Assembly: GCF_003755185.1 (NCBI RefSeq)
Contig: NZ_RKIC01000010.1
Coordinates: 1-64,000 of the forward strand
Reading direction: 5' to 3'
From: Frigoribacterium sp. PhB24
Lineage (GTDB): Bacteria; Actinomycetota; Actinomycetes; Actinomycetales; Microbacteriaceae
DNA: 64,000 nt
The notes beneath the pieces are model-generated. The model saw only the letters and a list, made by a program, of their open reading frames with translations, did not search any database and was not told the origin of the DNA. Made by a program: the position numbers and the translations under genes. Positions 25,335 through 34,708 of this stretch are shown piece by piece (the stretch's first letter is position 1; each line of letters begins with the position of its first letter).

Positions 25335-26123
25335 ATGAGCGCTGCACGACAGATCCACCGAGAACAGCAACTCGTCGACGCGTTCGTCGCGGTCGCCGGC
25401 AGTCTCGTCCGCGACTACGACCTCATCGGCTTGCTGCAGTCGCTCGTCGACCGGTCCATCGGGCTGTTCGACGCCTCGGCCGCGGGCATCGTCCTCGGCA
25501 GCGCCTCCGACGGTTACGACGTCGTCGCGTCCACGAGCGAGCGCAGTCAGTTCGTCGGACTGATGCAGCTCCGCGCCGACGAGGGCCCCTGCGTCGAGGC
25601 CATCACCACCGGTCGAGTCGTGTCGGTCGAGTCGCCGGACGAGATCCGGTCGAGGTGGCCGCTGTTCGCCTCGGCGTCCGAGGGGCTCGGCTTCGTCGCC
25701 GTCCACGCGATCCCCCTCCGGCTGCGGGACGAGACGATCGGTTCGTTGAACCTCTTCCGAGACCAGGAGGGTGAGATGAACGCCGCCGACGCCGTCGCCG
25801 CGCAGGCGCTGGCGGACGTGGCGACCATCAGCATCCTCCAGGAACGGGTTGTCTCCGACCTGTCGGTGACCAAGCAGCAGCTGCAGAAGGCCCTCGACAG
25901 TCGCGTCCTCATCGAACAGGCGAAGGGCGTCGTCGCCCACACGCACGACCTCGACATGGAGGCTGCGTACCGGCTCATCAGGCACCAGGCCCGCACGACC
26001 CAGACCAAGATCGCCGAGCTGGCCCGGGCCATCGTCGAGGACGGTGTCATCGTCGAGTTCACCGAACCGCCGGAAGCTGGCAATGCACCCGCCCGGGTGA
26101 ACACGGAGGGCCCCGGGGCCTAG
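25335..26123 (+). CDS. GAF-ANTAR RNA-binding regulator (second of two)
   Basis: A 262-residue paralogue of the preceding gene, with an N-terminal helix (REQQLVDAFVAVAGSLV), a GAF domain at about residues 20-165 and an ANTAR domain at about 185-240. The ANTAR domain opens LQKALDSRVLIEQAKGVVAH and continues AYRLIRHQARTTQTKIAELA. This ANTAR is closer to the textbook sequence than its neighbour's, with the conserved IEQAKG. GAGGGGG upstream serves the ATG. Co-transcribed tandem GAF-ANTAR proteins may form hetero-dimers. The desaturase gene begins 149 bases downstream, and leader hairpins there would be a natural target. Confidence 0.88.
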   Translation: MSAARQIHREQQLVDAFVAVAGSLVRDYDLIGLLQSLVDRSIGLFDASAAGIVLGSASDGYDVVASTSERSQFVGLMQLRADEGPCVEAITTGRVVSVESPDEIRSRWPLFASASEGLGFVAVHAIPLRLRDETIGSLNLFRDQEGEMNAADAVAAQALADVATISILQERVVSDLSVTKQQLQKALDSRVLIEQAKGVVAHTHDLDMEAAYRLIRHQARTTQTKIAELARAIVEDGVIVEFTEPPEAGNAPARVNTEGPGA

Positions 26124-26272
26124 CCTCGGAAGTCAGCGCCCCGAGACCCAGGCCGCGACCTGACGGCCCGTTCCGCACCCGCGGACGCCGTCGCAGCCCA
26201 CGTCCGAGCGAGCGCTCCCTCCGCCCTCCCTCGATCGACGTCGGTTGCCCACGCGAGCCGAAGGCGGGCACC

Positions 26273-27415
26273 ATGACGAGCACCACGAGTACCACGATCC
26301 TCTCGACGACCGGACCGGACGCGGCGGACGGCCACGCGCCTCCCGGGTTTCGCCCCACCGTCGCCGGCTCGCCGTCGACACCGACGAGCACGTATTCGAC
26401 CCTCTTGACCCAGGTGCGCGACGCCGGCCTGATGCGTCGACGGACGGGCTTCTACGTGACCGCGTTCGTGCTCGTCACCGCCTGCCTGGCAGGTGTCGTG
26501 ACCGGGTCGGCCCTGCTCGGTGACAGCTGGTTCCAGCTGCTGATCGCCGCAGCTCTCGGCGTCGTCTTCACCCAGTACGCGTTCCTCGCCCACGAGACGG
26601 CGCACAAGCAGGTGTTCGAGTCCGGCCGCGCCAGCGAGCGGGTCGGTCGCGTGCTCGCGGCGGGCGTCGTCGGCATGTCGTACGCCTGGTGGATGAGCAA
26701 GCACACGCGCCATCACGGCAACCCGAACACGGTGGGCAAGGACCCTGACATCGCCCCGGACGTGATCGTCTTCCGCGAGGAGGACGCCGTCGGCAAGACC
26801 GGCGTCGCCCGCTGGTTCGCGCACCGCCAGGGGTACGCGTTCTTCCCGATCCTCCTGCTGGAAGGCATCAACCTGCACGTCACGTCGTACAAGACCCTCG
26901 TCGGTCGGGGACGCGTCGACAAACGGTGGCACGAGATCGGCCTGATCACCGCACGCTTCGGCGTCTACCTCGGGCTGCTGTTCTGGCTGCTCGACCCCGG
27001 CATGGCCTTCGCGTTCGTCGGTGTGCAGCTCGGCGTGTTCGGCCTGTACATGGGCGCGTCGTTCGCCCCGAACCACAAGGGCATGGCCATGATCCCCGAG
27101 GGCACGCGGGTGGACTTCCTCTCGAAGCAGGTCCTCACCTCGCGGAACGTCGGGGGCAGCGCCCTGATGAACGTCGCCCTGGGCGGGCTGAACTTCCAGG
27201 TCGAGCACCATCTCTTCCCGAGCATGGCGAGGCCGCACCTGCGTCAGGCCAGCGTGCTCGTCAAGCGGCACTGCGCAGAGCACGGCATCCCGTACACCGA
27301 GACGACGCTCTGGCAGTCCTACGGCATCGTCATCCGGTATCTCAACCGCGTGGGACTCGCCGCAGGGGGCGACGTGTTCGACTGCCCGGCGGCCACGCAG
27401 CTACGACCTCGATGA
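26273..27415 (+). CDS. Membrane fatty-acid desaturase
   Basis: A 380-residue di-iron acyl desaturase. The three histidine boxes are intact: HETAH (about residue 106), HTRHH (about 144) and QVEHH (about 305). Hydrophobic segments lie before box 1, between boxes 1 and 2, and at 220-255. A Thr/Ser-rich stretch of about 45 residues precedes the first helix and is probably disordered. It resembles actinobacterial DesA3/linoleoyl-CoA-type desaturases that introduce double bases into membrane lipids, often upon cooling. Its 3' end overlaps the convergent gene by 15 bases. The regiochemistry cannot be read from sequence. Confidence 0.9.
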   Translation: MTSTTSTTILSTTGPDAADGHAPPGFRPTVAGSPSTPTSTYSTLLTQVRDAGLMRRRTGFYVTAFVLVTACLAGVVTGSALLGDSWFQLLIAAALGVVFTQYAFLAHETAHKQVFESGRASERVGRVLAAGVVGMSYAWWMSKHTRHHGNPNTVGKDPDIAPDVIVFREEDAVGKTGVARWFAHRQGYAFFPILLLEGINLHVTSYKTLVGRGRVDKRWHEIGLITARFGVYLGLLFWLLDPGMAFAFVGVQLGVFGLYMGASFAPNHKGMAMIPEGTRVDFLSKQVLTSRNVGGSALMNVALGGLNFQVEHHLFPSMARPHLRQASVLVKRHCAEHGIPYTETTLWQSYGIVIRYLNRVGLAAGGDVFDCPAATQLRPR

Positions 27416-28153
27416 GCCCTTCCTCGGCGCGTCCGAGTGGCATCTCGCGGTCGTGTCGAGCGTCGTGACGGTCGCGGGACGGTTGACGGTGTCGCCGTTC
27501 CAGGAGAGATCCGAGTCCTCGTCGACCGGGTACGCCTCGAAGCGGCCGTCGGTGAGGATCGAGTCGACGAGCGCTCGGGAGCCGGCCACGATCGTCGAGT
27601 CCCAGTCGATCTCGCTGGCGAGCACCCAGGCGTGGTCCTCGGGCCAGAGCACCTGCGGAGGCTCGTCCGTCCGGAAGCCGATGCTCGGACCCCAGCCGGG
27701 CTCCGCGAGCTCCGCCGTGTCGGTCTGGACGAGGACGTAGTCGTACCGATCGATGGTCACCGATCGGCCGACGAGGCCCTGGCCGGTGCCGCCGACCCAG
27801 TAGGCCGCCAGGGCGTCGCCGGGTGTCGTGGTCCCGGCCCCCAGCAGTGGTGCGAGAGCGGCGAGGACCTGCGGATCGAGCGACCCGACGTCGCTGGTCC
27901 CGCCGCGTGGCTCGTCGAGGTCGAGCAGCCGCTCCCACTGGACGAGGGGATGCATCACCTTGCCGGCCGAGGCGGCGACGTCGGCCCACCGGCGGTGTTG
28001 CCAGGCGCCGTCGCCCGTGGGCCGGGGATGGAGGATGCGCGCGTAGGCCTCGAAACCGTAGCCCGCGACGGAGCCGACCCTCGCCCAGCCTCCGAGCCGG
28101 TACATCCGGGGCCCGAGCCAGGCGGCCCGCCCGACGTCGTCGATGATCTGCAT
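27401..28153 (-). CDS. Unassigned 250-residue protein
   Basis: I do not recognise this protein. It starts MQIIDDVGRAAWLGPRMYRL and contains Trp-rich stretches (GAWQHRRWADVAASAGKV, PLVQWERLLDLDEP). A later half has strands such as YDYVLVQTDTAELAEPGW and HAWVLASEIDWDSTIVAG, which read like a small alpha/beta fold. No signal peptide or membrane helix is visible. It converges on the desaturase gene with a 15-base overlap of 3' ends. Codon use is typical of the chromosome here, so it is likely a real, lineage-limited gene. Confidence 0.65.
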   Translation of the reverse strand: MQIIDDVGRAAWLGPRMYRLGGWARVGSVAGYGFEAYARILHPRPTGDGAWQHRRWADVAASAGKVMHPLVQWERLLDLDEPRGGTSDVGSLDPQVLAALAPLLGAGTTTPGDALAAYWVGGTGQGLVGRSVTIDRYDYVLVQTDTAELAEPGWGPSIGFRTDEPPQVLWPEDHAWVLASEIDWDSTIVAGSRALVDSILTDGRFEAYPVDEDSDLSWNGDTVNRPATVTTLDTTARCHSDAPRKGSSRS

Positions 28154-28321
28154 GGTCGTGACCCTGCCATGCCGGCGGGACCCTGCCAAGGGAGGGGACG
28201 GGACGGACGTGCGTCGAGCGGACCTCATGGCGCTGCGGCAGGAGCACATCGATCGCCTGCGGCACGACCCGGCCCGGCGGACCGCCTTGACCTCGGCCGT
28301 CGGGCGAGAGAGTGTGGAGCC

Positions 28322-28522
28322 ATGGACACCGACGACGGCCGTAGCGTCAACCGATCCGTCTCGATCTTCCTGCTGGTCGCCGCGTCACTGGTGGCCGTCG
28401 CCGCCGTGGTCCTGCTCGTGCTCGACAGCTCCCGGACGGCCATGTACTTCACGCTCGCCGGCGCACTCGTCACGATCCATCTCAACGTGAAGAACATCAG
28501 GCGCGGCCGCGCCGCCCGGTAG
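28322..28522 (+). CDS. Small two-helix membrane protein
   Basis: A 66-residue protein: a short acidic start (MDTDDGRSVNR), two hydrophobic helices at about residues 12-33 and 38-53, and a basic tail (NVKNIRRGRAAR) that should lie in the cytoplasm. GTGGAG lies six bases before the ATG. Gene neighbours give no clue. Proteins of this shape are common in actinobacteria and unassigned. Confidence 0.65.
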   Translation: MDTDDGRSVNRSVSIFLLVAASLVAVAAVVLLVLDSSRTAMYFTLAGALVTIHLNVKNIRRGRAAR

Positions 28523-28594
28523 ACGATCGATCATCGGGTCACGTCGTCGAAGGCTGTCGACCCGTCTCGGCGCCGCGGTCGAGACCGCCCGGCG

Positions 28595-29395
28595 TCATGC
28601 GGCGGGCTGACACCGGGGGCACCACCAGGCCCGACGCGTGCGGCCGTCCGGCGTGGGCGGGTCGTCGCGCGCCTCGATGCGGGTGCCGCAGCGCAGGCAC
28701 GGCCGACCGGCCCGCCCGACCACCCAGTGCGTCTCGCCCCGTCGGGTCCGGCCCGTCGTGACCTGGTACGCGCCCGGCGTCGTGGCCGAGAAGCGCAGGG
28801 CGCGCGCCGCGACGTCGACGAGCTTCACCAGGTCGACCCGGCCGACCGGCGTGGCCGGGTGAACCCCGCGAAGGTAGCCCACCTCGTTGGCCCAGAGGTT
28901 GCCGAGGCCGGCCATCGGACGTTGGTCGAGCAGGGCGGCGCGGACCGTGACGTCCGGCCGTGCGGCCAGGCGACGTCGCGCCTCCTCGGGGTCCCAGTCG
29001 GGGCGCAGCGGGTCGGGGCCCAGGTGGCCGATCAGGACGTGCTCGTCCCGGGTCGGCACCAGGTCGACGACAGGCAGGTCGACGCCCCACAGGGTATGGC
29101 CGTCGTCGAGCCGGGCCCGCACGCGGACCTGCCGCTGCAGCCGTGACGGCAGGACACGGCCGGGTCGGGTGAGGGTCCACGACCCCTGCATGCGCAGGTG
29201 CGTGTGCAGGGTGGTGGCGTCGTCGAAGCGGGTCAGCAGGTGCTTGCCGTGGGTGTCGACCTCGACGATGCGCCGACCGGCCAGCGACTCGCCCGCCCGG
29301 CCGCCCGACCGCAGCTCGCCGTCGACGACGACGCGGTCGACGAGCGAGGGACGGAGGCGCGCCGCCAGCAGGTGGACGCTGTCACCCTCGGGCAT
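28595..29395 (-). CDS. Fpg/Nei-family DNA glycosylase (endonuclease VIII-like)
   Basis: A 266-residue base-excision repair enzyme. The mature N-terminus PEGDS carries the catalytic Pro2 and Glu3 used by endonuclease VIII. A helix-two-turn-helix lies around DQRPMAGLGNLWANEVGYL (about residues 155-173), and a C-terminal zinc finger has CLRCGT and WWCPRC. The length is normal. It would remove oxidised pyrimidines and nick the abasic site. It lies directly downstream of the RidA gene on the same strand with a nine-base gap, though its function is unrelated. Confidence 0.93.
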   Translation of the reverse strand: MPEGDSVHLLAARLRPSLVDRVVVDGELRSGGRAGESLAGRRIVEVDTHGKHLLTRFDDATTLHTHLRMQGSWTLTRPGRVLPSRLQRQVRVRARLDDGHTLWGVDLPVVDLVPTRDEHVLIGHLGPDPLRPDWDPEEARRRLAARPDVTVRAALLDQRPMAGLGNLWANEVGYLRGVHPATPVGRVDLVKLVDVAARALRFSATTPGAYQVTTGRTRRGETHWVVGRAGRPCLRCGTRIEARDDPPTPDGRTRRAWWCPRCQPAA

Positions 29396-29404
29396 GCCGC
29401 GATG

Positions 29405-29821
29405 CTACGCGGCGTGCCCCGGGGCGACCGCCGCGACGAACTCGATCTCGACCCGGGCGCCCTTGGGCAGGGCGGCCACCTGGTACGCGGCGCGGGCCGG
29501 CAGCACCCCGCCCCGGAACACCTCGGCGTAGGCCTCGTTGACCACGGCGAAGTCGGCGATGTCCGCCAGCAGCACCGTCGTCTTGACGACCAGGTCGATG
29601 CCCGAACCCGCGGCCTCGAGCACGGCGGCACCGTTGCGCAGCGACTGGACCGCCTCGTCGCGGACGTCCGGCCCGGCGAACTCGCCCGTGGCCGGATCGA
29701 TCGGCAGCTGGCCCGACACGAAGACGAGATCGCCGACGCGGACGGCCTGCGAGTACGGACCGATCGCGGCGGGTGCCGCATCGGTGCGCACGGCGTGGAT
29801 GGGGTTCGTGTCGGGGGTCAT
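29405..29821 (-). CDS. RidA-family enamine/imine deaminase
   Basis: A 138-residue RidA/YjgF/UK114 protein, which hydrolyses reactive 2-imino acids made by PLP enzymes and other amino-acid enzymes. The signature IGPYSQAV with [15 protein letters not shown] is present near the N-terminus, and the substrate-binding Arg lies in [13 protein letters not shown]. Its ATG overlaps the stop of the class V aminotransferase gene by four bases. That pairing fits an imine produced by the neighbouring PLP enzyme. Confidence 0.93.
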   Translation of the reverse strand: MTPDTNPIHAVRTDAAPAAIGPYSQAVRVGDLVFVSGQLPIDPATGEFAGPDVRDEAVQSLRNGAAVLEAAGSGIDLVVKTTVLLADIADFAVVNEAYAEVFRGGVLPARAAYQVAALPKGARVEIEFVAAVAPGHAA

Positions 29822-30981
29822 CGTCGTCCTCCCAGGACGGTCAGGGCCGCGTCGATCGCGGCCGGTGTGGTCGTGGCGTGCACGCTGAGGCGCACGCGGT
29901 CGTCGCCGTGGACGGTCGCCGTGACGCCGGCGGCCTCGAGTCGGGCGCCGACGGTCGCGGCCTCGCCCGTGGGCACGCCCGCCACGACGAGGCCCGCCCG
30001 TCGAGTCCGTTCGACGGGCGAGAGCACGGGCACCCCGGCGGTGTCGAGCCTGCCGATCAGGTCGCCTGCCGTGTCGGCCACGCGGGACGCGACGACGTCG
30101 ACGCCGACCGACTCGAGCTGCTCGAGCGCCGTGCCCAGGGCCCCCGACGCGAACGGCGACCCGTTGGTCACCGACAGGCGCTGCGCCCCGGGCAGCGGGG
30201 TGTGGGGCACGCCGTCGTAGCGTGAGGCGCCCTCGACGCCCGTCCAGCCCCCGAGGACCGGACGGAGGCGCGCGAGGGCCCGCGAGGACAGCGCCACGAA
30301 CCCCGTTCCCCACCCCGCCCGCAGCCACTTCTGACCGCCGACGACGAGGGCGTCGGCCAGCGTCCAGTCGGCGTCGAGGACGCCGAAGCCCTGGATGCCG
30401 TCGACGACGAGCAGACGGTCGCCCACGGCCTCCCTCAGCCCGGCGAGGTCGGCGACGGCCCCGGTGCGGAAGTCGACCGCGCTCACGGCGACCGCCACGG
30501 TGTCGGGCCCGACCGCCTCGGCCACGCGCTCAGGCGTGACAGGAGCGAGCGGCTGCCCCGGGACGGCGGGCAGCGGACGCACGGTCGTGAGGCCGGCCTC
30601 TTCGGACCGCCACCACGCGTAGAGGTTCGACGGGAACTCGGCGCCGCTGACGACGACCTCGCCCCGAGGCAGGCCGAAGGCGATCTGCATCAACCCGAGT
30701 GACGTGCTGCCGGTGAGGGCCACACCGTCACGGTCGAACCCGGTGAGGCGCGACACGGCGGCGAGGGCACGTTCGTCCTCGGCGTGCAGGCCGGACGAGG
30801 GGACGCCGGCGCTCGCCGCGGCGGCGAGGCGGCCGATCGTCTCGACGACGTCCCGTGACGGCGGCCCGTAACTGCCGAAGTTGAGGTAGCCGACCGGTTC
30901 GGCGAACGACGCGAGGTAGACGTCGAGCGCCGAGCCGGCAGCCGTGCCGGCACCCGAGCCCGACGTCGGACCCGACGTCAC
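29818..30981 (-). CDS. Class V PLP-dependent aminotransferase-like enzyme
   Basis: A 387-residue cytoplasmic enzyme of the class V/cysteine desulfurase-kynureninase fold. The PLP lysine lies in [13 protein letters not shown] (about residue 222), the Asp that contacts the PLP ring nitrogen in [11 protein letters not shown], and the phosphate-binding turn in [14 protein letters not shown]. The first 18 residues are a Gly/Ser/Thr-rich tail. The gene is coupled to the ABC ATPase before it and to RidA behind it by four-base overlaps. The imported compound is therefore probably its substrate; the exact reaction (lyase, racemase or transaminase) is not set by sequence. Confidence 0.85.
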   Translation of the reverse strand: MTSGPTSGSGAGTAAGSALDVYLASFAEPVGYLNFGSYGPPSRDVVETIGRLAAAASAGVPSSGLHAEDERALAAVSRLTGFDRDGVALTGSTSLGLMQIAFGLPRGEVVVSGAEFPSNLYAWWRSEEAGLTTVRPLPAVPGQPLAPVTPERVAEAVGPDTVAVAVSAVDFRTGAVADLAGLREAVGDRLLVVDGIQGFGVLDADWTLADALVVGGQKWLRAGWGTGFVALSSRALARLRPVLGGWTGVEGASRYDGVPHTPLPGAQRLSVTNGSPFASGALGTALEQLESVGVDVVASRVADTAGDLIGRLDTAGVPVLSPVERTRRAGLVVAGVPTGEAATVGARLEAAGVTATVHGDDRVRLSVHATTTPAAIDAALTVLGGRR

Positions 30982-31793
30982 GCCAGCACCCGCTGCAAGA
31001 ACTGCTTCGTGCGTGCCTCGCGTGGGGCGCCGAGCACCTGCTCGACCGGCCCCTGCTCGACGATGCCACCGTCGGCCATGAAGACGACCCGGTCCGCGAC
31101 CTCGCGGGCGAACTGGATCTCGTGCGTCACGACGAGCATGGTCATGCCGTCGCGGGCCAGGTCGCCCATCACCTTGAGCACCTCGCCCACGAGCTCGGGG
31201 TCGAGGGCCGAGGTCGGCTCGTCGAAGAGCAGGAAGAGCGGCTTCATCGCGACGGCGCGCGCGATCGCCACGCGCTGCCGCTGCCCGCCCGAGAGCTGGC
31301 CGGGGTAGGCGTCGACCTTGTCGCCGAGGCCCACCCGCTCGAGGATCTCGACGGCCTCGCGCCGCGCCTCCTTCGCCGATCGGCGCTGGACGCGGACGGG
31401 GCCCTCGAGCACGTTGCCCAGCACGGTCAGGTGCGGGAACAGGTTGAAGTGCTGGAACACCATGGCCGTGCGCGCCCGCTGCGCCGAGAGCCGGCGCTCG
31501 CTCAGCTCGTGCAGCACGCCGTCACGGAGCTCGAAGCCCATGGGCTGGCCGCCGACCCAGACCTCGCCGGCGTCGGGCTCCTCGAGCCGGTTCAGGGTGC
31601 GGAGGAACGTCGACTTGCCGGCTCCGGACGGGCCGATGATGCAGACCACCTCGCCGCTGCGCACGGTCATCGAGACGTCGCGCAGCACCTCGTGGCTGCC
31701 GTACGACTTGCCGATGCCGGTGGCCTCGAGGACGGGAGTGGCCTCGGCGGCGGGCACCGCGCCTCCTGCGGTCGTCGTGTTCGTCGTGGTCAC
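30978..31793 (-). CDS. Polar amino-acid ABC transporter ATP-binding protein
   Basis: A 271-residue ATPase of the GlnQ/HisP type. It shows Walker [10 protein letters not shown] (about residue 55), Q-loop [10 protein letters not shown], signature LSGGQRQR, Walker [15 protein letters not shown] and the H-loop VVTHE. A 20-residue N-terminal tail includes AGGAVPA, which is encoded by a copy of the GGAGGCGCGG repeat (31757-31766). The start overlaps the permease stop by four bases. With the permease and binding protein it forms a complete uptake system. Confidence 0.95.
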   Translation of the reverse strand: MTTTNTTTAGGAVPAAEATPVLEATGIGKSYGSHEVLRDVSMTVRSGEVVCIIGPSGAGKSTFLRTLNRLEEPDAGEVWVGGQPMGFELRDGVLHELSERRLSAQRARTAMVFQHFNLFPHLTVLGNVLEGPVRVQRRSAKEARREAVEILERVGLGDKVDAYPGQLSGGQRQRVAIARAVAMKPLFLLFDEPTSALDPELVGEVLKVMGDLARDGMTMLVVTHEIQFAREVADRVVFMADGGIVEQGPVEQVLGAPREARTKQFLQRVLA

Positions 31794-32788
31794 GGGGTGC
31801 TCCTCACGAGGGGTGCGCGGCCGAGGTCGGCGGCGACTTTGCGGCGGAGGGCGCGAGCGTTCGGCGGGCCGCCGGGGCGGCGGTCCTGCCGGTCGAAGCT
31901 GCGCTCGAGGTAGAACTGGCCGACGCTCGCGACGCTGACGATGACCATGTACCAGACGGCCGCGGCGATCAGGGTCTCCATCACCTGCAGGTTGAACGAC
32001 GCGATGTTGTTCGCCGCCTTGATCAGCTCGAGGTAGCCGATGACGGACGCCATCGCCGTGCCCTTGAGCATGTTGATGAAGTCGTTGCCGGTCGGGGGGA
32101 TGATGATGCGCATCGCCTGCGGCAGCACGATGCGGGCCATGCGCTGCATCGGGGTCTGGCCGATCGACTGCGCGGCCTCGATCTGGCCGCGGTCGACGCT
32201 CTTGAGCCCGGCCCGCACGATCTCGGCCATGTAGGCGCTCTCGTTGAGCGCCAGACCGAGGAACGCCGCGACGAACGTCGTCATCACGGCGTTCGTGCTG
32301 ACGTCGACGAACACCACGTCGGTGAACGGCACCCCGACCTGCAGCCGCGGGAAGATCAGCGCCAGGTTGTACCAGAGCAGGATCTGCAGCAGCACGGGCA
32401 GGCCACGGAACAGCCAGGTGTAGCCGGCCGCGAACGCCTGCGCCACGGGGTTCTTCGAGATGCGCATCAGGGCGATGGCCACGCCGATGATCACCGCGCT
32501 CACCTGCGCGACCACGGCGAGCACGATCGTGCCGACGAGGCCCTGCAGGATGATCGGCGACACCAGGTAGTAGGGGATGTCACGGTACGAGATGTCGCCC
32601 TGCGACGCCCCGTAGACGAGGGCGACGAGCAGCACCACGATGACGACGGCGCTGACCCAGCGGCCCCAGTGCTTCAGGCGGACCTGGGGCAGCAGCTCGC
32701 GGCCGCCGGCGGGCCCGCCGTCGCGTCCGCCCGAGGAGGCGCGGGTCGTGTCGCCCGGGTCGGTGCCCGTCGGTCGTGCGGTCGCCAC
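31790..32788 (-). CDS. Polar amino-acid ABC transporter permease
   Basis: A 332-residue membrane subunit of the HisMQ/GlnP family. The EAA loop that docks on the ATPase reads [20 protein letters not shown]. About five or six helices lie between residues 45 and 300. A long hydrophilic N-terminal tail (about 40 residues) contains TRASSGG, encoded by another GGAGGCGCGG copy (32735-32744). The GTG start directly follows the binding-protein stop with no gap. It should form a homodimer with the ATPase. Confidence 0.94.
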   Translation of the reverse strand: MATARPTGTDPGDTTRASSGGRDGGPAGGRELLPQVRLKHWGRWVSAVVIVVLLVALVYGASQGDISYRDIPYYLVSPIILQGLVGTIVLAVVAQVSAVIIGVAIALMRISKNPVAQAFAAGYTWLFRGLPVLLQILLWYNLALIFPRLQVGVPFTDVVFVDVSTNAVMTTFVAAFLGLALNESAYMAEIVRAGLKSVDRGQIEAAQSIGQTPMQRMARIVLPQAMRIIIPPTGNDFINMLKGTAMASVIGYLELIKAANNIASFNLQVMETLIAAAVWYMVIVSVASVGQFYLERSFDRQDRRPGGPPNARALRRKVAADLGRAPLVRSTP

Positions 32789-33757
32789 CTACTTGCCGCC
32801 GTTGACGGTGGCCTCGGTGACGCTGCCCGAGGTGATGCCCCAGGCGTCGAGCACCTCGCCGTAGGTGCCGTCGTCGATCAGCGAGTCGAGCGCGGCGGCG
32901 ATGGCGTCGCGCAGCGCTGCGTCGTCCTTGTTGACGCCGATGCCGTAGGGGGCGCCGTCGATGACGTCGCCGGGGACGACCTCGAAGGCCTGGCCGTCCT
33001 GGGCGGTCTTCGAGATGTAGACCGCGCTGGGCAGGTCGTTCACGATGGCGTCGATGCGGCCGGTGCGCAGCTGCGTCTGGTTCTGGCTGTCGCTGTCGGT
33101 GACCGTGATGTCGAGGGCTTCCTCGCCGTCGGACTCGCACTGCGTGCTGGTGGCCTCGGCGAACTCCTGCTGGCTGGTGCCGGTCACCACGGCGATCGAC
33201 TTGCCGCAGAGCGTGTCGGGGCCGGTGATGTCGTCGGGGTTGCCCTTCTGCACCATCAGGGTGATGCCCGAGGTCAGGTAGTCGACGAAGTCGATCGCCT
33301 GCTGGCGCTCGGCCGTGTCGTTCATCGCGGCGATCGTGACGTCGACGCGGCCGGACTGCAGGCTGGTGATGAGCGAGCCGAAGTCCTGGTTCTGGTACTC
33401 GACGTCGAGGCCGAGCTTCTTGCCGACCGCGGTGATGAGGTCGTGGTCCGAGCCGATGACGGTCGAGCCGTCGGCCGCGTAGAAGTTGTTGGGCGCCGAC
33501 TGCACGTTCGAGCCGACGACGAGCGTGCCCTTGTCCTTGATGTCGGCGGGCACCTGGGCGGCGAGGGCGTCGTCGACCTGGACGGCGTCGAGCAGCGCGC
33601 TCGTGTCGGGGATCGTCGAGGACGACGACGAGGCGTCGCCGGACGCGTCACCGGGCTGCGGGGCGCTCGGGCCACCGCACGCGGTCAGGCCCAGGGCCAG
33701 GACGGCGCCCGTGGCGACGGTGCCCCAGAGGGCGGAGCGGGAGCGGGTTCGGGTCAT
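32789..33757 (-). CDS. Amino-acid ABC transporter substrate-binding lipoprotein
   Basis: A 322-residue SBP_bac_3 protein. The signal peptide ends in a lipobox, LALGLTACGG, so the mature protein should be lipid-anchored outside the membrane. After a Ser/Asp/Gly-rich linker the binding domain shows GTLVVGSNVQSAPNNFY, DHDLITAVGKKLGLDVEYQ and RVDVTIAAMNDTAERQQAIDF, as in cystine and basic amino-acid binders. An AAAGG site lies before the ATG. It is the promoter-proximal gene of the operon and faces the DauR-like regulator. The ligand is unknown; a basic or D-amino acid would suit the regulator. Confidence 0.92.
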   Translation of the reverse strand: MTRTRSRSALWGTVATGAVLALGLTACGGPSAPQPGDASGDASSSSSTIPDTSALLDAVQVDDALAAQVPADIKDKGTLVVGSNVQSAPNNFYAADGSTVIGSDHDLITAVGKKLGLDVEYQNQDFGSLITSLQSGRVDVTIAAMNDTAERQQAIDFVDYLTSGITLMVQKGNPDDITGPDTLCGKSIAVVTGTSQQEFAEATSTQCESDGEEALDITVTDSDSQNQTQLRTGRIDAIVNDLPSAVYISKTAQDGQAFEVVPGDVIDGAPYGIGVNKDDAALRDAIAAALDSLIDDGTYGEVLDAWGITSGSVTEATVNGGK

Positions 33758-33824
33758 GGTCGAGCCTTTCGTGAGCGTCGTCGGTCATCGCAAGCTAGCC
33801 GAATGATCGGCAGGGTGAGAAGAA

Positions 33825-33862
33825 ATTATCACAGTGCGACGATTTCGTTACACGCCGGTAAC
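33825..33862. promoter_or_regulatory. Divergent promoter region with GTTAC-N6-GTAAC palindrome
   Basis: On the minus strand GATAAT (33825-33830) is a good -10 box for the ABC operon. On the plus strand TAACCT (33859-33864) lies six bases before the regulator ATG, implying a leaderless message. The inverted repeat GTTAC (33847-33851) / GTAAC (33858-33862) overlaps that -10 box and lies near the -35 of the other promoter, so it is a plausible operator for the regulator. Confidence 0.5.
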
Positions 33863-33870
33863 CTGGGGCC

Positions 33871-34617
33871 ATGACGAGAGCCAGCAGCGCCACCGTGGTC
33901 GACGCCGGTCGCGTCCTGCGCGCCGAGTTCGAGCCGTACCTGCCGCTGATGGACTTCTTCGCCGAGCTGCTCGGCCCGCGGACCGAGGTCGTGCTGCACG
34001 ACACGAGCGACCTGAGCCGGTCGATCGTGGCCCTGACGAACGGGCACGTGAGCGGCCGCAGCGTCGGCGGGCCCGCGACCGACCTCGTGCTGAAGGTGTT
34101 GCAGAACCACGAGCACGACGATCGCGACTACCTGGCGAACTACCTGGCCGAGTCGCGCACGGGCGGCACGTTCCGCTCGTCGACCTTCTTCATCCGCGAC
34201 GCCGGCGGCGACGTCGTGGGCATGCTCTGCCTCAACATCGACGACGAGCCGTTGGCCCGGGCCCGCGACCTGCTCGCGGCCATCACGGCGACGACCGGGC
34301 TGGTCAAGGGGGCGACGCCGGGCCCCGAGGCGGCGTCGGGCTCTGCGTCGGCGTCGTCGGCGTCGTCGGGGCCGGTCGCCGAGCGACTGAGCATGCACGT
34401 CGACGAACTCGCCCTCGACGGCGTCGCCCGCATCGTCGCGGCCCAGGGCGTCGAGCCGCACCGCATGACACCCGACGAGAAGGTCGCCGCCGTGCGCGAG
34501 ATCGAACGGGCCGGCGTGTTCCTGCTCAAAGGCGCGGTGGCCCAGGTGGCCGAGGCGCTGCACGTGTCCGAGCCGACCGTGTACCGGTACGTGCGACAGG
34601 TGCGGCAGGGCGGCTGA
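33871..34617 (+). CDS. DauR/YheO-like transcriptional regulator
   Basis: A 248-residue regulator with an N-terminal YheO/PAS-like domain (about residues 15-130: YLPLMDFFAELLGPRTEVVL, VGGPATDLVLKVLQN, SSTFFIRDAGGDVVGMLCLN). A Gly/Ala/Ser linker follows, then a C-terminal helix-turn-helix (FLLKGAVAQVAEALHVSEPT, VYRYVRQV). This is the architecture of DauR, the D-arginine utilisation repressor of Pseudomonas. It is divergent from the amino-acid ABC-aminotransferase-RidA operon and almost certainly controls it. The linker (SGSASASSASSG) is a low-complexity run. Confidence 0.85.
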   Translation: MTRASSATVVDAGRVLRAEFEPYLPLMDFFAELLGPRTEVVLHDTSDLSRSIVALTNGHVSGRSVGGPATDLVLKVLQNHEHDDRDYLANYLAESRTGGTFRSSTFFIRDAGGDVVGMLCLNIDDEPLARARDLLAAITATTGLVKGATPGPEAASGSASASSASSGPVAERLSMHVDELALDGVARIVAAQGVEPHRMTPDEKVAAVREIERAGVFLLKGAVAQVAEALHVSEPTVYRYVRQVRQGG

Positions 34618-34672
34618 CGGGCGCTGCGCCGCCCTCGGCGCCGGTCACGCGGGACTCGCACCACCGACCGGA

Positions 34673-34702
34673 CATCGCACCGCCGAAACGGGCGGTGCGA
34701 TG
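34673..34702. terminator. Bidirectional hairpin with a perfect 12-bp stem
   Basis: CATCGCACCGCC (34673-34684) and GGCGGTGCGATG (34691-34702) pair perfectly around a six-base loop, between the convergent regulator and methyltransferase genes. No T run follows on either strand, as is common for actinobacterial terminators. Outer bases (CTCGCACC near 34653 and GGTGCGAC near 34716) can extend the fold into the methyltransferase stop. Confidence 0.6.
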
Positions 34703-34708
34703 CTCGGT

